64,000 nt of DNA, taken from the NCBI GenBank assembly GCA_963575745.1, contig CAUYUJ010003392.1:130001-194000 (forward strand). The letters are read 5' to 3'. This document shows positions 1 to 9,189 of this stretch, one piece after another. The first letter of the stretch is position 1. Every line of letters begins with the position of its first letter. Made by a program: the position numbers and the translations under genes. This DNA comes from Prorocentrum cordatum. Its lineage: Eukaryota > Sar > Dinophyceae > Prorocentrales > Prorocentraceae. A model generated the notes under the pieces. The model was not told the origin of the DNA. It saw nothing but the letters and a program-made list of their open reading frames with translations, and did not search any database.

Positions 1-268
1 GTGCAGGGAAGAAGAGCGGCCACCTCGCGCTGCCCGCGCCTGCGCCCGCCCGCGGCGGGCTGCAGCCATCCCACGGCCCAGGCGGCGGCTCTCCTCAGCA
101 GCACCTCCCCATCGCGGCGGCCGATTCGTTCTCTGGGCGCTGGCCGACGGCTCCACGGTGAATAACAGAACGCATTCCCCCGCGGGACACCTGGTATTGG
201 GTCGAGGGGTGGGTTCCTGGATCGGCGCGGGGTACGTTTCTGGATGCCTGGATGGAGGGCGTGTTGTG

Positions 269-317
269 AAATATTCCCCCCCCCATCCCCCTAGGGGGAT
301 GGGGGGGGGGGAATATT
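269..317. repeat. Perfect C/G-rich palindrome
   Basis: Self-complementary hairpin of about 24 bp per arm: AAATATT, a long C run, CATCCCCCTA, then the mirror sequence. It lies 150 bp upstream of the first gene. It could be a tiny foldback element or a structured site; no function is claimed. Confidence 0.8.
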
Positions 318-470
318 TTCGTTCGGCGGTGATCCGCCTGATTTCAGGTGGGGCTTTCGCGCAGCGGCGGCCGCTGGCCCAACCCAGCCATCCAGCTGAT
401 CGACCGCTCGCAGACGCAGCAGCCGCAGGAGCCGTTGCAAGAACGAGCAGGTTCGAACCACCAGCTTTCG

Positions 471-1423
471 ATGGCGGCGGGGAGTTCGGATGCGCCGTCG
501 ACGCAGCAACTGGCGGCACACGATGGCGGCAAACCCGCCGACTGTCAGCCGTTATCGAGCACCGCCGCCGCCCAAACGGCCTCGATCAGCAAGAGCCGCG
601 CGGCGAAGAAGCAGAAGAAGCATGAGCTGCCGATCGAGCTCGACTCCGACTCCGACTTCGGCATCGTCGCCGTGACGCCGCCGCCCAAGGCTGAGAAGGT
701 CGGCATCGCCGCAGGCTCTCTGAAGAAGACCCCGACGGAGGCGGCTCTGGCCATGGTCGCGGCCATGGATAAGAGGACGAAGGCGGTCAAGACGAAAAAG
801 AACGCCGAGGCGGTGAAGGCCCCCACGCTTGCCACGGGCAATGCTGCTAAGAAGACGACGCCGCCTGGCAATGACAACGCGGCAAAGAAGACGACGCCGC
901 CTGCCACGGGCAACGTGGCTAAGAAGACGCCGCTCCCCACGGGCAAGAAGACGGACGGCGCGGCTGGGAAGGACAAGCAGCGCAAGTGGGCGAAGCCGAG
1001 GTGGGAGATGCAGACCACACGCAACTTGGCGAGCGGGGTTGAACCTCCCACCGATGAGGCGTCGGGCGCGCGCGGCGATTCCCAGCAGCCCCGCTGGGGT
1101 CGCAGTTTGCGCGCCCGCCGCCTTTCAGGCGACTGTTCATCGTTGCTCCGCCCCCCAGGTGCAGTTCCGCAGCGGCAGGGTCGGCGTCCCTGGCAGCAAC
1201 GTCAGCCTGAAGTACATCGCGGGCGATGAGGCCGACAAGGCCAGATTCTCACCGACGCCCTTCTCGACGCCCTCCTCCGCGCTCTCTTCATTTTCGCCCC
1301 TGCCTCGACGCCCCCTCCGCCCCCTGCTGCCTCGTTGCGCCCGATCGCTCCGAGGCCAGGGCCATCGCGGAGGCGGAGGAGCTGGTCAAGAAGGAGCTCG
1401 CCGCCAGGGCGCGCGGCGAGTAA
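471..1423 (+). CDS. Lys-rich basic protein, three exons
   Basis: I read exons 471-1037, 1159-1239 and 1355-1423, giving about 238 aa. All phases agree (0/0). Intron 1 (121 bp) is GT-AG; intron 2 (115 bp) is GC-AG and is flanked by the repeat AG|GC-CAG at both ends, a common look for dinoflagellate introns. The N-terminal half is low-complexity with an acidic patch (ELDSDSDFG) and repeated AAKKTTPP-type units; the C-terminal half has KWAKPRWEMQTTRNLASG, a short beta-like stretch (VQFRSGRVGVPG) and a charged helix ending KKELAARARGE. The start at 471 is the first ATG in good context (TCGATGG); an upstream in-frame ATG at 348 cannot be excluded. I do not recognise the family. Lys-Ala-Pro repeats suggest a nucleic-acid-binding or nucleolar role, but that is inference only. 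Confidence 0.6.
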
Positions 1424-1487
1424 TTCGCGCTACGACTCTTCAACTCTCCAGGCCAACGGGGCGGCCTCGGGATAACAAAAAGGTCGT

Positions 1488-1617
1488 GGCGGATATGCCG
1501 CCTCGTGGCGGATATGCCGCCTTGTAGCGCAGCCTTCTCGCCTTCCAACTCGTGGCGGACATGCCGCCCCCGCCCCACCCCTTTGCGCTCCTCCGCCCTT
1601 CAGGCGGACATGCCGCC
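1488..1617. repeat. Cluster of four GGCGG-N5-CCGCC hairpins
   Basis: Copies at 1488-1502, 1507-1521, 1554-1568 and 1603-1617 with loops ATATG, ATATG, ACATG, ACATG. They lie just after the stop of the first gene, in C-rich DNA (1424-2026) that otherwise shows nothing gene-like. Confidence 0.85.
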
Positions 1618-2026
1618 GCCCCCCTCCCCTAATCGGCCCACTCCGCGCCCCCGCGCCACGTCCCTGCGCCCCCCTCTCCGCTGTCAGGCACTGGATCCCA
1701 CGCCAACTAACGTCGGGGAGACGCCCACTGCTCGAACGGCGAAGGCGTTCACCCAGAATGGCATGGGCGCGCGCGAAGGCACCGACGTTGCCACCGCCCG
1801 TTCAACGACGAAAACAAGTGAACCAAGACCTGCACATTCAAAGGGACACCAGTTCACTTATATTTCTGGTTCCCAATGCCACCCTCACTCTGCCCCCTCC
1901 CCCGAGACCCCGTCGCAAGAACCAGCGGGGCCCTTCTGAGAGGCCCCCGAGGGCTCGAGGAGCTCCAAGACTTCAATGGGTCCATGGGCAACCCCCTCCC
2001 CCTCCTCCCGAAGTCTCGCTTCCGCG

Positions 2027-2048
2027 TCCGATTCCATTTCGGTTCAAG
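2027..2048 (+). other. Degenerate spliced-leader relic
   Basis: Matches the 22-nt dinoflagellate spliced leader (known consensus) at 17 of 22 positions: TCCG, then CCATTT, GG and TCAAG are kept in register. It sits 140 bp upstream of the ATG at 2188, where a recycled, retroposed transcript would carry it. Because 5 positions differ, chance cannot be ruled out on this copy alone. Confidence 0.5.
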
Positions 2049-2187
2049 CCCGCGGCCCGCGGGTGCCCGCGAGCCCGCGCGGGGTCGGCCCCCCCCTTTC
2101 GCGCCGACGCGTGGGCTGGGGCCCGCGCGCCGAGGCTGCGCCGCAGCCACCGCGTCGCGCTCGGCGCCTCGCACTGCGGCCGCGGCC

Positions 2188-3232
2188 ATGGCAGACAGCG
2201 GCAGCGCGTTCGACGCGTTGGAGGCAGCTGCATCGCCAAAACAAGTGGCCCCGCGTGCGGTAGCCAGGGACGCGCGCATCGCGCGCGAAACTGGCTGGCC
2301 GCTCTCGGTCGAACTGTTTTGGCGATTCGGCGCAGGAGATGTTCGGGCCAGCGATGCAGTTGCTCTCCGACCTTGCGGGCGTGGACAACAACGCAGGGGA
2401 TCGGTCTTCCTCCGCCAGCGGCAGTCGGCCAGCCAGCGCGCCCACGTTGGCGGCGCAGCCAGCGCGATCGCGCAGCCCGCGCCACCCGCGGGCACCGTCG
2501 ACGCCGCCGCGCAGGCGGGGGCCGACGTCACCGCCGCGGGACCCGCGGCAGCGGCCTTTCCCGCCCTCGGCTCTCGTGAAGGAGCTCGCGTCGCACATGC
2601 GGGGCGCGACGCCTGTGGTGGAAGAGCCCCCCGAGGCGGTGGAGGCGCATCCCAGCGCGGTGGAGGCGTTCAGGACGCAGCTGCGAGCCTGGCTGAGCGA
2701 CCCCGTTGGGAATCCCATCGACTGGCGGTCGGAGACCGTGCTCGCCGTGCTCAAGGAGTACCAGATGAAGTACGACTACAAGAAGTTCCGCGACCGCGGC
2801 CCGCCTGGCCCCGCCATGGGCGGGCCGCAGACGTGGCAGGGCCAGGCGTGGCGCGCCAATGCGAAGCGCTGGGGGAACCGAGGTGGCGCAAAGCGCGAGA
2901 TGTACGCGAAGCTGCACGGCAACAAGGCAGCGCCGCGGGTGCGCGAGGCGCACGTCCCCAAGCCTCAGCTGATGCATCGGGAGCCCATGGCGCCGAACTT
3001 GCCCAAGACGATGCCTCAGCAGGCGCCGTGGAGGACTGGCAATATGAACCCTCCAGTTCCGCCTCCGCCGCCGAAGACCATGGGGCCGCCGCCGCCGAAG
3101 ACCAGGCAGCCGCCAGCAGGGAAGCCCAGCATGGTGCAGCCGAGGGCAGGGCGTCGGCTGCAGCCGACAAGCAAGATGGCACCACCGCCAGCGAAGCCGC
3201 GCCCGCCCGCCCGCGGAGATGTCTTCTTGTAG
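2188..3232 (+). CDS. Pro-rich basic protein, two exons
   Basis: Exon 1 is 2188-2244 (MADSGSAFDALEAAASPKQ), exon 2 is 2336-3232; the 91-bp intron is GT-AG, phase 0. Start context is GCGGCCATGG. The product is about 317 aa: a low-complexity S/P/R-rich stretch (residues 35-95), a compact segment of about 90 residues starting ALVKELASHMRG and containing DPVGNPIDWRSET and EYQMKYDYKKF, then KRWGNRGGAKREMYAKLHG, and a Pro-rich tail ending ARGDVFL. Family not recognised. The DNA encoding VGNPIDWRSET recurs almost exactly at 7940-7980. A spliced-leader relic lies upstream. Confidence 0.7.
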
Positions 3233-3394
3233 GGTGATCGCGTGGACCTGCAAGCGGGCTGGGGTGCATAGCTTCCGTAATTCGAGCGCGGATAGTTGCA
3301 GCTATCCGCGCTGACGCGTCATGACGCGCCGCCTCTCCCCGCCTCGTCTCATCTCATCTCTCCTCCCCTCTCTTCGTTGCCGATCTATCTCATT

Positions 3395-3625
3395 GGCGGA
3401 CGCGCCGCCTCCCCCCGCCTGGCGGACAACCGCCGTTCAGATACGAGCATCGGCGCATCGGGTTTGTTCTATGCGGTTGGAAAAAAACACCAGTCCTTCC
3501 CTGAGCCACCCATTGGCGGCTAAACCGCCCTGAAGCCTCCATTGGCGGCCACGCCGCCCATTGGCGGCTAAACCGCCCATTGGCGGCCACGCCGCCCTGA
3601 GCCCTCCATTGGCGGCTAAACCGCC
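3395..3625. repeat. GGCGG-N5-CCGCC hairpins, five in near-tandem
   Basis: One copy at 3395-3409 (loop ACGCG), then five at 3515, 3544, 3563, 3582 and 3611 whose loops alternate CTAAA and CCACG. They fill the presumed promoter/5' region of the next gene (ATG 3785). Confidence 0.85.
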
Positions 3626-3784
3626 GCCGCCGCCTGCTGGCATCCCGAAATGTGCGATGCCACCGCGCCTCTTACACATGTATGTTTTTGTTGTTGGGAC
3701 GCTGTATCGGCTCGAATCTAGGCGCGCACAGGCTCGCGCCCCACGCCGCCCCTGCGCTAGCCGTGCACTTCTCGCCCTGCCGCC

Positions 3785-4423
3785 ATGGCAGGCCAGCAGG
3801 GCGAGAAGACCGTCATGTTCGGCTTCAAGTGCCCACAGAGCAGCAGCTGCAAAAGGGGCGGCAAGTGGTTCCAGGGAGAGACAGTGGAGGAGGCCAGGAA
3901 CAAGCTGGTGAACCACCTTCGCGTGTCGCCGTACCACGACTTGAGCGAGGACGAAGCGGAGGTAGCTGCTGTCGCACTCGAGGCCGACTCGTGGGAAGTC
4001 GACCTCGCGGAGTGGCGCCAATGGGAGGAGGAGAAGGCCAACTGGGGCTCCGCCAAAAGGCGCAAGGGGGCGCCGAAGGTCGAGCTGGCGCCAATCCCTC
4101 CACAATCCCGCGTGGAGCGCTCGCACCAGCTGAAGGACGCGTTCTCGGAGGGCAGCGGATCGTCAGGCGCAGCTTCGTCAGCCACGGCGGGCATGAGGAT
4201 GTCCACGGCGTTGGCCAGCCAGATGTCGCCCGATAGCATCGTGGTGCTCAACGGCACCCAGTGCCAGGCTGTGCTCGACTCGTTGCGCCGCGCGCGTACT
4301 GCGACGCAGATGTGCGCCCAGATAGCGGAGCGCGCGGTGAACGCTTTCCGCCAAGAGGAGCAATGCATCGCCGAGTGCGAGGACGTGCTCGCGAGCTGGC
4401 TGGTGCGCAACGCGACCTCGTAG
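3785..4423 (+). CDS. 212-aa protein with N-terminal CPxSSSC motif
   Basis: Single uninterrupted frame, start context GCCGCCATGG. Residues 14-40 read FKCPQSSSCKRGGKWFQG, a C-x5-C segment plus GGKWF that looks like half of a metal-binding module; then an acidic amphipathic stretch (SEDEAEVAAVALEADSWEVDLAEWRQWEEE), a short basic patch (SAKRRKGAPK) and, after a Ser/Ala linker, a helical C-terminus with paired Cys residues (CQAVLDSLRRARTATQMC). No intron. Family not recognised; the length and intact frame argue for a functional gene. The 5' region holds six GGCGG hairpins. Confidence 0.75.
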   Translation: MAGQQGEKTVMFGFKCPQSSSCKRGGKWFQGETVEEARNKLVNHLRVSPYHDLSEDEAEVAAVALEADSWEVDLAEWRQWEEEKANWGSAKRRKGAPKVELAPIPPQSRVERSHQLKDAFSEGSGSSGAASSATAGMRMSTALASQMSPDSIVVLNGTQCQAVLDSLRRARTATQMCAQIAERAVNAFRQEEQCIAECEDVLASWLVRNATS

Positions 4424-5103
4424 GTGCAGGTGCACGGCTGGCAGCACTGATGTCGCCTCAGCATCAGTAGCCTCATTCGCGCAGGCGGCGCGACGCGTCG
4501 GCCCTACACGCCCCCCTCCCACTCCTCCAACGCAATTTCAATCCACACCCCTGTGTCAGAACAAATTAGGACACCCCCACACACTCCATCCGCACTCAAT
4601 TCGTGAAGGCCGCCACGCCGAGGTGAATTTTGGCCACGCAGGCGGCCGAGTAGCCGCCCCCCAATGCAAGGCGATATGGGGGCGAGTGGACGAGCGGAGC
4701 GGGAGGAAGGTGAGGGAACTTCGGCGGATAAGACAGGTGGGCGGTTGGATGGGATTTGGCAAAAGGGCTGGGTGGAGAAAACTGCATCCGCATAAGAATG
4801 AGTGCGGCTATTTTCTGGATGTGCTGCATCGCCATGTCCGCCCACCCCCCCATCGCCTTGCATATGATGACGCTCAGGCAGCGCGCCCCGATTGCGCGCG
4901 CTCGCCCGTCTCTTCGCTGCCGCTCAGGCAGCGCGCCTCGCTTCCGCGCTCGCCCGTCTTTTCGCTGCCGCTCAGGCAGCGGTTTGAAGCACGCGGCGCC
5001 GTCCGCGGTCGGTAGCGCAGGGCGCCGCTCCGCCCCTGCTGCTCCGCTTAACTAACTCGGCGGACGTGCCGCTACGCCGCCGCCATGCACTGGCAAAAAA
5101 ACG
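4424..5103. other. Intergenic DNA with a 58-bp tandem repeat
   Basis: No gene seen. At about 4875-4985 a unit beginning GCTCAGGCAGCG and ending CTTCGCTGCC recurs 2.5 times at about 58-bp spacing. The rest is unstructured, with C-rich stretches near 4500-4610. Confidence 0.6.
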
Positions 5104-5254
5104 TTGGCTGTTATCATATGTTAGCATATGTTATCACGCGCCTGATAACACCTGATAACACCTGATAACACCTGATAACATGTTATCAGGTGTTATCATG
5201 TGTTAGCATGGTGTTATCACACGCCTGATAACATATGATAACATATGATAACAT
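5104..5254. repeat. TGATAACA / TGTTATCA inverted array
   Basis: About a dozen copies of TGATAACA or its complement in 150 bp. Four direct copies at 10-bp spacing (TGATAACACC) sit in the middle, and both flanks carry CATATG-linked copies in opposite orientation, so the whole block can fold into a long cruciform. It is AT-rich in GC-rich surroundings. Confidence 0.85.
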
Positions 5255-5349
5255 GATGTCAATTTTGTGTGGTTGTCATGTTGCGCGCAATTCATTTCAG
5301 TATCCGTATCACCTCGTGCGTCCGCCACGCTTCGAGCGGCTAGTCCGCT

Positions 5350-5596
5350 GGCGGCCAATCCGCCTCCCTCGCCGCGCCCCTGCACCCTCTCAAGCGGCGA
5401 GTCCGCTGGCGGATATGCCGCCCCCTTCATACCTCACTCCACCCCTCCCTCCACCTTTGAAGCGGCTATTCCGCTGGCGGCTATCCCGCCTCACTTACCG
5501 CGCGTTTTCTTCGTCATCGCTTCGCGTCCAGCTCATCTTGGCATCAGGGCCGCGCGCGACGCGCGGCTTCTCGCGTGCCAAGGCGGTCACGCCGCC
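5350..5596. repeat. GGCGG-N5-CCGCC hairpins up to a start codon
   Basis: Copies at 5350, 5408, 5476 and 5582 (loops CCAAT, ATATG, CTATC, TCACG). The last ends at 5596, directly against the ATG at 5597, so if transcribed it would form a hairpin at the start codon. Confidence 0.8.
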
Positions 5597-7535
5597 ATGG
5601 CGGGGACGCCGCCCGCTGAAGATCACCAGCAGCATTCTCTGGCAGTGATGTTCGGAGCAGCCAGGCCGAAAAACAAGGGAGTGATGACCAAGGCGCCCGC
5701 AGCGAAGCCCCGTGGGAAAGCTAAGCTATCGGGGACGCAGATGACACTGACTGGACAGCTTGTGCCGCCGCTCGCATTGACCGACGCAGGGCCGCCGAAG
5801 GCACGCGGGAAAAGCAAAGGCAAGGGCAAAGGTAAGCACCCCGCAGCGTTGAGGACGGCTCGCAAAGCTGCGTCAGCCGCAGCTCCCGCCGAAGAACTGC
5901 CTCCTCAGGGCGCAGCGGCTTTGCCACCAGAGCCGGACGACGCAGCGTCAGAGGCGGCATCGGGCTCCGAGGAGCGCGGCGACGAGATTGGTTCCGAGCT
6001 CGGCGTCAAACAGGATGAGCTTGAGAGTGCCAAGCGTGAGCTTGAGGAGGAAGAGGCTCCACCGCAGGGCGCGGTAGCCAAGGTTGAGAATGAGGAGCGC
6101 TCGCCCGAGGCGGCAGCGCCGCAGGCGGAGGAGGAGGAGGCAGCTCAGGACGATCCGCCAGCAGGCGCTCCCCAGGTAGGGGAGTTCGTGGATGTGCATG
6201 GCATCGGGCATAGCATCGTGCGTTGCAACCGCTGCTGTCGCACGGCAAAGGAGTGCAACTACAGGATCAGGGCGAAGGGCCAGTCGACTTACCAGTGCGA
6301 CGCGTGCAACACGAACGGGGTGCGCCTTTCTCGGAGGTTCGGACAGTGGCCGCCAAAGTGTTTCGCCAAAATGAAGAGTGAGTTCAAGCAGCAGTTCTAC
6401 AAGGATCTGGCAGAAGATCCTGGGCTGTCGAACCTCGATCGCATTGAAGCCTTCGTGGTCAGCTCAATCACTGTCCAACGGATGGAGGAGGAGCGCGTCC
6501 GCAAGGGTGGCAAGTACCTTCCGCTGAGGAAGTGGGCGCACGACGGCTTCGACGCGAAAAAGATTGAAGATAATGTGCAGGATAAGAGGTGGAACCCTGA
6601 TCTCGGGGAGTGGACGTACAGGCCGCAATTGGAGGCGGCCTGGAGCGAGACAGTGGAGGCCGCAGTGCGCAACGAGCTGTACACCGATAAGAGGACGCAG
6701 GCGAAGCAGAGCGGCCCGCGGGCAGCGGCCTCGACGGGCGTCGCAGAGCACGGCGGCGACAAGGGCGACAGAAGCGACGAGAGCGACATGTCCAGATCCA
6801 GGCGGCGCCGCAGGCGCAGGTCTGACAGCCGCAGGAGGAGGAGGCGCAGCATGAGCAGGCGCGACAGCAGGGGCAGGCGCGACAGCAGGAGCAGACGCCG
6901 CGACAGACGTCGCGACACCAACCGCAGCAGGAGCCGCTCGCGCGGCGACCGCGACAGGAGCAAGAGCCGCCGCAAGGGCAGGAGCAAGAGCCGCGGCAAG
7001 AGCAAGGACAGGAGCAAGAGCAGGCCGTTTGGGGGTTCAACGCAGGGGTGTCGCCTGGGCTTCGCATTCGTTTTCGGTTTCCGTTCAACTCTTCAGGTTC
7101 GGATCGGGTTATTGATTTCGCTCGGCTCGAAGTGTTGTCATTTTCGGACAACCCCGAAGGCTCCGCAGGGATAAGGACGCTGAGAAGGAGCGGAGGCGAC
7201 AGGAAGCGAGGGAGAAGGCCGAGCAGGCCAAGAAGGAGACGCAGGAGAAAAACCTGGCGCTGAAGTGGATCGGCACCGCAACGAGGCTCGAGACAGAGCT
7301 GGACGGGTACCTCGAGCATGAGAAGGCGGACAAGGTGCCGTCATGGGCTGTGAAGAACGCGAAGGCGGCGAGGAAGTCTGTGGCAGTCATGAAGGCGGTG
7401 GCGCAGAAGCGCGTGCACAGCGGCGTGGCGTTGACGATCACGCAGGACGAGGCCATCAGCATCCAGAAGGATGCGAGCTCGGCGGCGAGGGCCATCGCGG
7501 GGATGCTCAAGGAGGCGCAGAAGCACAGCACCTGA
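5597..7535 (+). CDS. Zinc-motif and SR-rich protein, two exons
   Basis: Exon 1 is 5597-7023 and exon 2 is 7169-7535; the 145-bp intron is GC-AG (exon ...AGCAG|GCCGTT, acceptor CCGCAG|GGATAAG) and restores frame, about 597 aa. Order of parts: basic, Gly-Lys-rich N-terminus (KARGKSKGKGKGK, residues 75-90); acidic linker; a Cys cluster near residues 210-240 (C-x2-CC-x5-C-x12-C-x2-C) suited to zinc binding; a segment with WPPKCF, KWAHDGF and a Trp-rich end; an SR/RS repeat domain (about 395-475) cut by the intron; and a C-terminal helical region ending AGMLKEAQKHST. SR domains usually mark RNA-processing factors, so a role in RNA handling is inferred; no RRM is visible. Family not recognised. Confidence 0.7.
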
Positions 7536-7542
7536 GCGCCCC

Positions 7543-7629
7543 ATGGTGGCCCAGTACATCATGAAGTACGGCCTGAAAAAGGTGGAGAAGGACCCGAATA
7601 AGCCGCGGCCGCTGGGCCGCTCGTGAGCA
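7543..7629 (+). CDS. Possible 28-aa ORF after the SR gene
   Basis: Starts 8 bases after the TGA at 7535 in another frame, MVAQYIMKYGLKKVEKDP..., ending PRPLGRS. Residue make-up is protein-like. It may be a tiny ORF, or an exon or frame-shifted tail of the preceding gene; I cannot decide which. Confidence 0.3.
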
Positions 7630-8232
7630 GGGGCGGCAGTTGGGCCGCTCCTGACGAGGTGTGTGATTTCGTACAATTGTTATTGTTGGTGAAACAACAT
7701 TTCCACCGCCACCCCACTCGTTACCACCGCAGCCCTTCGTTTGGCGGGGATGCCGCCTTTCCACTCTCGCAAGCCCTTGGCGGACATGCCGCCTTGCCTT
7801 CATTTGGCGGAGATGCCGCCTTTGCTGCTCATCGCGCTCCGATGCCTCACTTGGCGAGGCGAAGCGCTTGCATAACTCCCTCCTGCTCGAGCGCGTCCTG
7901 CCCGAGACCCTACCGCGCGAGCTGTGGCTCGCGAAGGCCAGCGACACCGTTGGGAATCCCATCGATTGGCGGTCGGAGACGAAGCAGAGGCGAAGCAGCT
8001 CCTTGGCAGGGGCGGCAGTTGGGCCGCTCATGACGAGGTGTGTGATTTCGTACAATTGTTATTGTTGTTGAAAAAAACATTTCTTCGTTGCCATCGCCAC
8101 CCCACTCGTTACCACCGCAGCCCTTCGTTTGGCGGGGATGCCGCCTTTCCACTCTCGCAAGCCCTTGGCGGACATGCCGCCTTGCCTTCATTTGGCGGAG
8201 ATGCCGCCTTTGCTGCCCACCGCGCTCGCACC
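7627..8232. repeat. Tandem duplication of about 210 bp
   Basis: 7627-7843 and 8006-8232 are nearly identical (shared start GCAGGGGCGGCAGTTGGG, AATTGTTATTGTTG tract, three GGCGG hairpins each at 7743/7779/7806 and 8131/8167/8194). Between them, 7940-7980 repeats the coding DNA for VGNPIDWRSE found at 2710-2740. Confidence 0.85.
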
Positions 8233-8281
8233 GTTCTCTCGCGTTTCCCAATGACATGATCTGCCACCGTCCCACCCCTCA

Positions 8282-8303
8282 TCCGTAGTCTTTGTGGCTC
8301 AAG
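8282..8303 (+). other. Spliced-leader relic, 19 of 22 matches
   Basis: Starts TCCGTAG and ends TGGCTCAAG as in the dinoflagellate spliced leader; only positions 8, 10 and 13 differ. It lies 43 bp upstream of the ATG of an intronless gene, the spacing expected for a trans-spliced mRNA copied back into the genome. Confidence 0.8.
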
Positions 8304-8346
8304 TGGAGCCGCTCGAGGTCGTGCCCCTTCGCGGTCTTGCGCCGCC

Positions 8347-8643
8347 ATGGCGAGCATCGCGGACAAGTACGACGTCGATGACTTCGAGCTCATCACGGGT
8401 GGCAGTGCGTGGAGCTGGGCGACCATCGTGGTGCGCTTCATCGAGTGGCGCAATCGTTGCCGCCATGCACGCGCCGTTGGCATCAAGGGCCAGATGCTCA
8501 TCGACAAGGCGCGGCGCATGATGGAGGAGGCGCGCCGCACCGAGGAGCGCGGCAAGATGCTGTGCCAGATGTCGAAGCAGACGGTGCAGGACATCCCAGG
8601 CGGCATTCGGTTCTTCTGCCGCCAGCCGCACCAGGAGAGCTGA
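8347..8643 (+). CDS. 98-aa intronless gene, probable retrocopy
   Basis: MASIADKYDVDDFELITG... with start context GCCGCCATGG. The first 40 residues are acidic/hydrophobic with Trp (SAWSWATIVVRFIEW); the middle is a charged helix rich in Met, Arg and Glu (residues 50-80); the end is FFCRQPHQES. It is preceded by a spliced-leader relic and has no intron, so it most likely arose from a reverse-transcribed mature mRNA; the frame is intact, so it may still be expressed. Family not recognised. The 3' side (8644-8730) is GGA-rich; 8731-9003 is C-rich with no gene seen. Confidence 0.65.
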   Translation: MASIADKYDVDDFELITGGSAWSWATIVVRFIEWRNRCRHARAVGIKGQMLIDKARRMMEEARRTEERGKMLCQMSKQTVQDIPGGIRFFCRQPHQES

Positions 8644-9003
8644 GCGGCGATCGGCTGGGCCGATAGAGGAGGATAAGGAGGAAGAGGAGGCAGGATGAGG
8701 AGAGGAGGAGGAGGTGGATGAGGAGTTGGAGGCAGCACGCGCACCCGCACTAAGAGCCGCCAGCCGCCGCCGCGCCCGTCCCGCGCTGCGCCCGCCCCGA
8801 GCTCGAGCCGCCAGCCGCGCCCGTCTCCGAGCGCTGGCGGCTTGGAACCCGAGCTTGAAACTCAAGCTCGAAATTGCGTGCGAGAAAAAGAAATCTCCCT
8901 TGCAAGTTCCGTTGCTACGCTCACTTCGCGCCTCCGCAATCTCCCCCACCCACCCCCTCCCCCCTCCCCCCTCCCCCCATGCCCCCTCGCCCCCACGCTC
9001 TTC

Positions 9004-9072
9004 GGCGGCTACGCCGCCCCTCCCGACCCTTCAGGCGGCTACACCGCCATGCCCTTCGGCGGCTACTCCGCC
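9004..9072. repeat. Three GGCGG-N5-CCGCC hairpins
   Basis: At 9004, 9034 and 9058 with loops CTACG, CTACA and CTACT, upstream of the transposase-like gene. Confidence 0.85.
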
Positions 9073-9189
9073 CCGCGATCCATTCCCGCCTCCACTTCCG
9101 TCTCTCTGGCTGCAATTCGTTTTTCTCAACCGCGCTGGGCCTCGCGCTGCCCCCCGCCCCCGCCCCTCCCGCGCGCGGGCGTCGGCGCA

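Noticed and set aside
3515-3625. CRISPR-like array
   Set aside because: The repeats are 15 bp with 4-14-bp gaps and palindromic, in an intron-bearing eukaryotic region with no cas genes.
5527-5549. Third single spliced-leader relic upstream of the SR gene
   Set aside because: Needs two one-base insertions and two mismatches to align (AGCTCATCTTGGCATCAGG); too weak to list.
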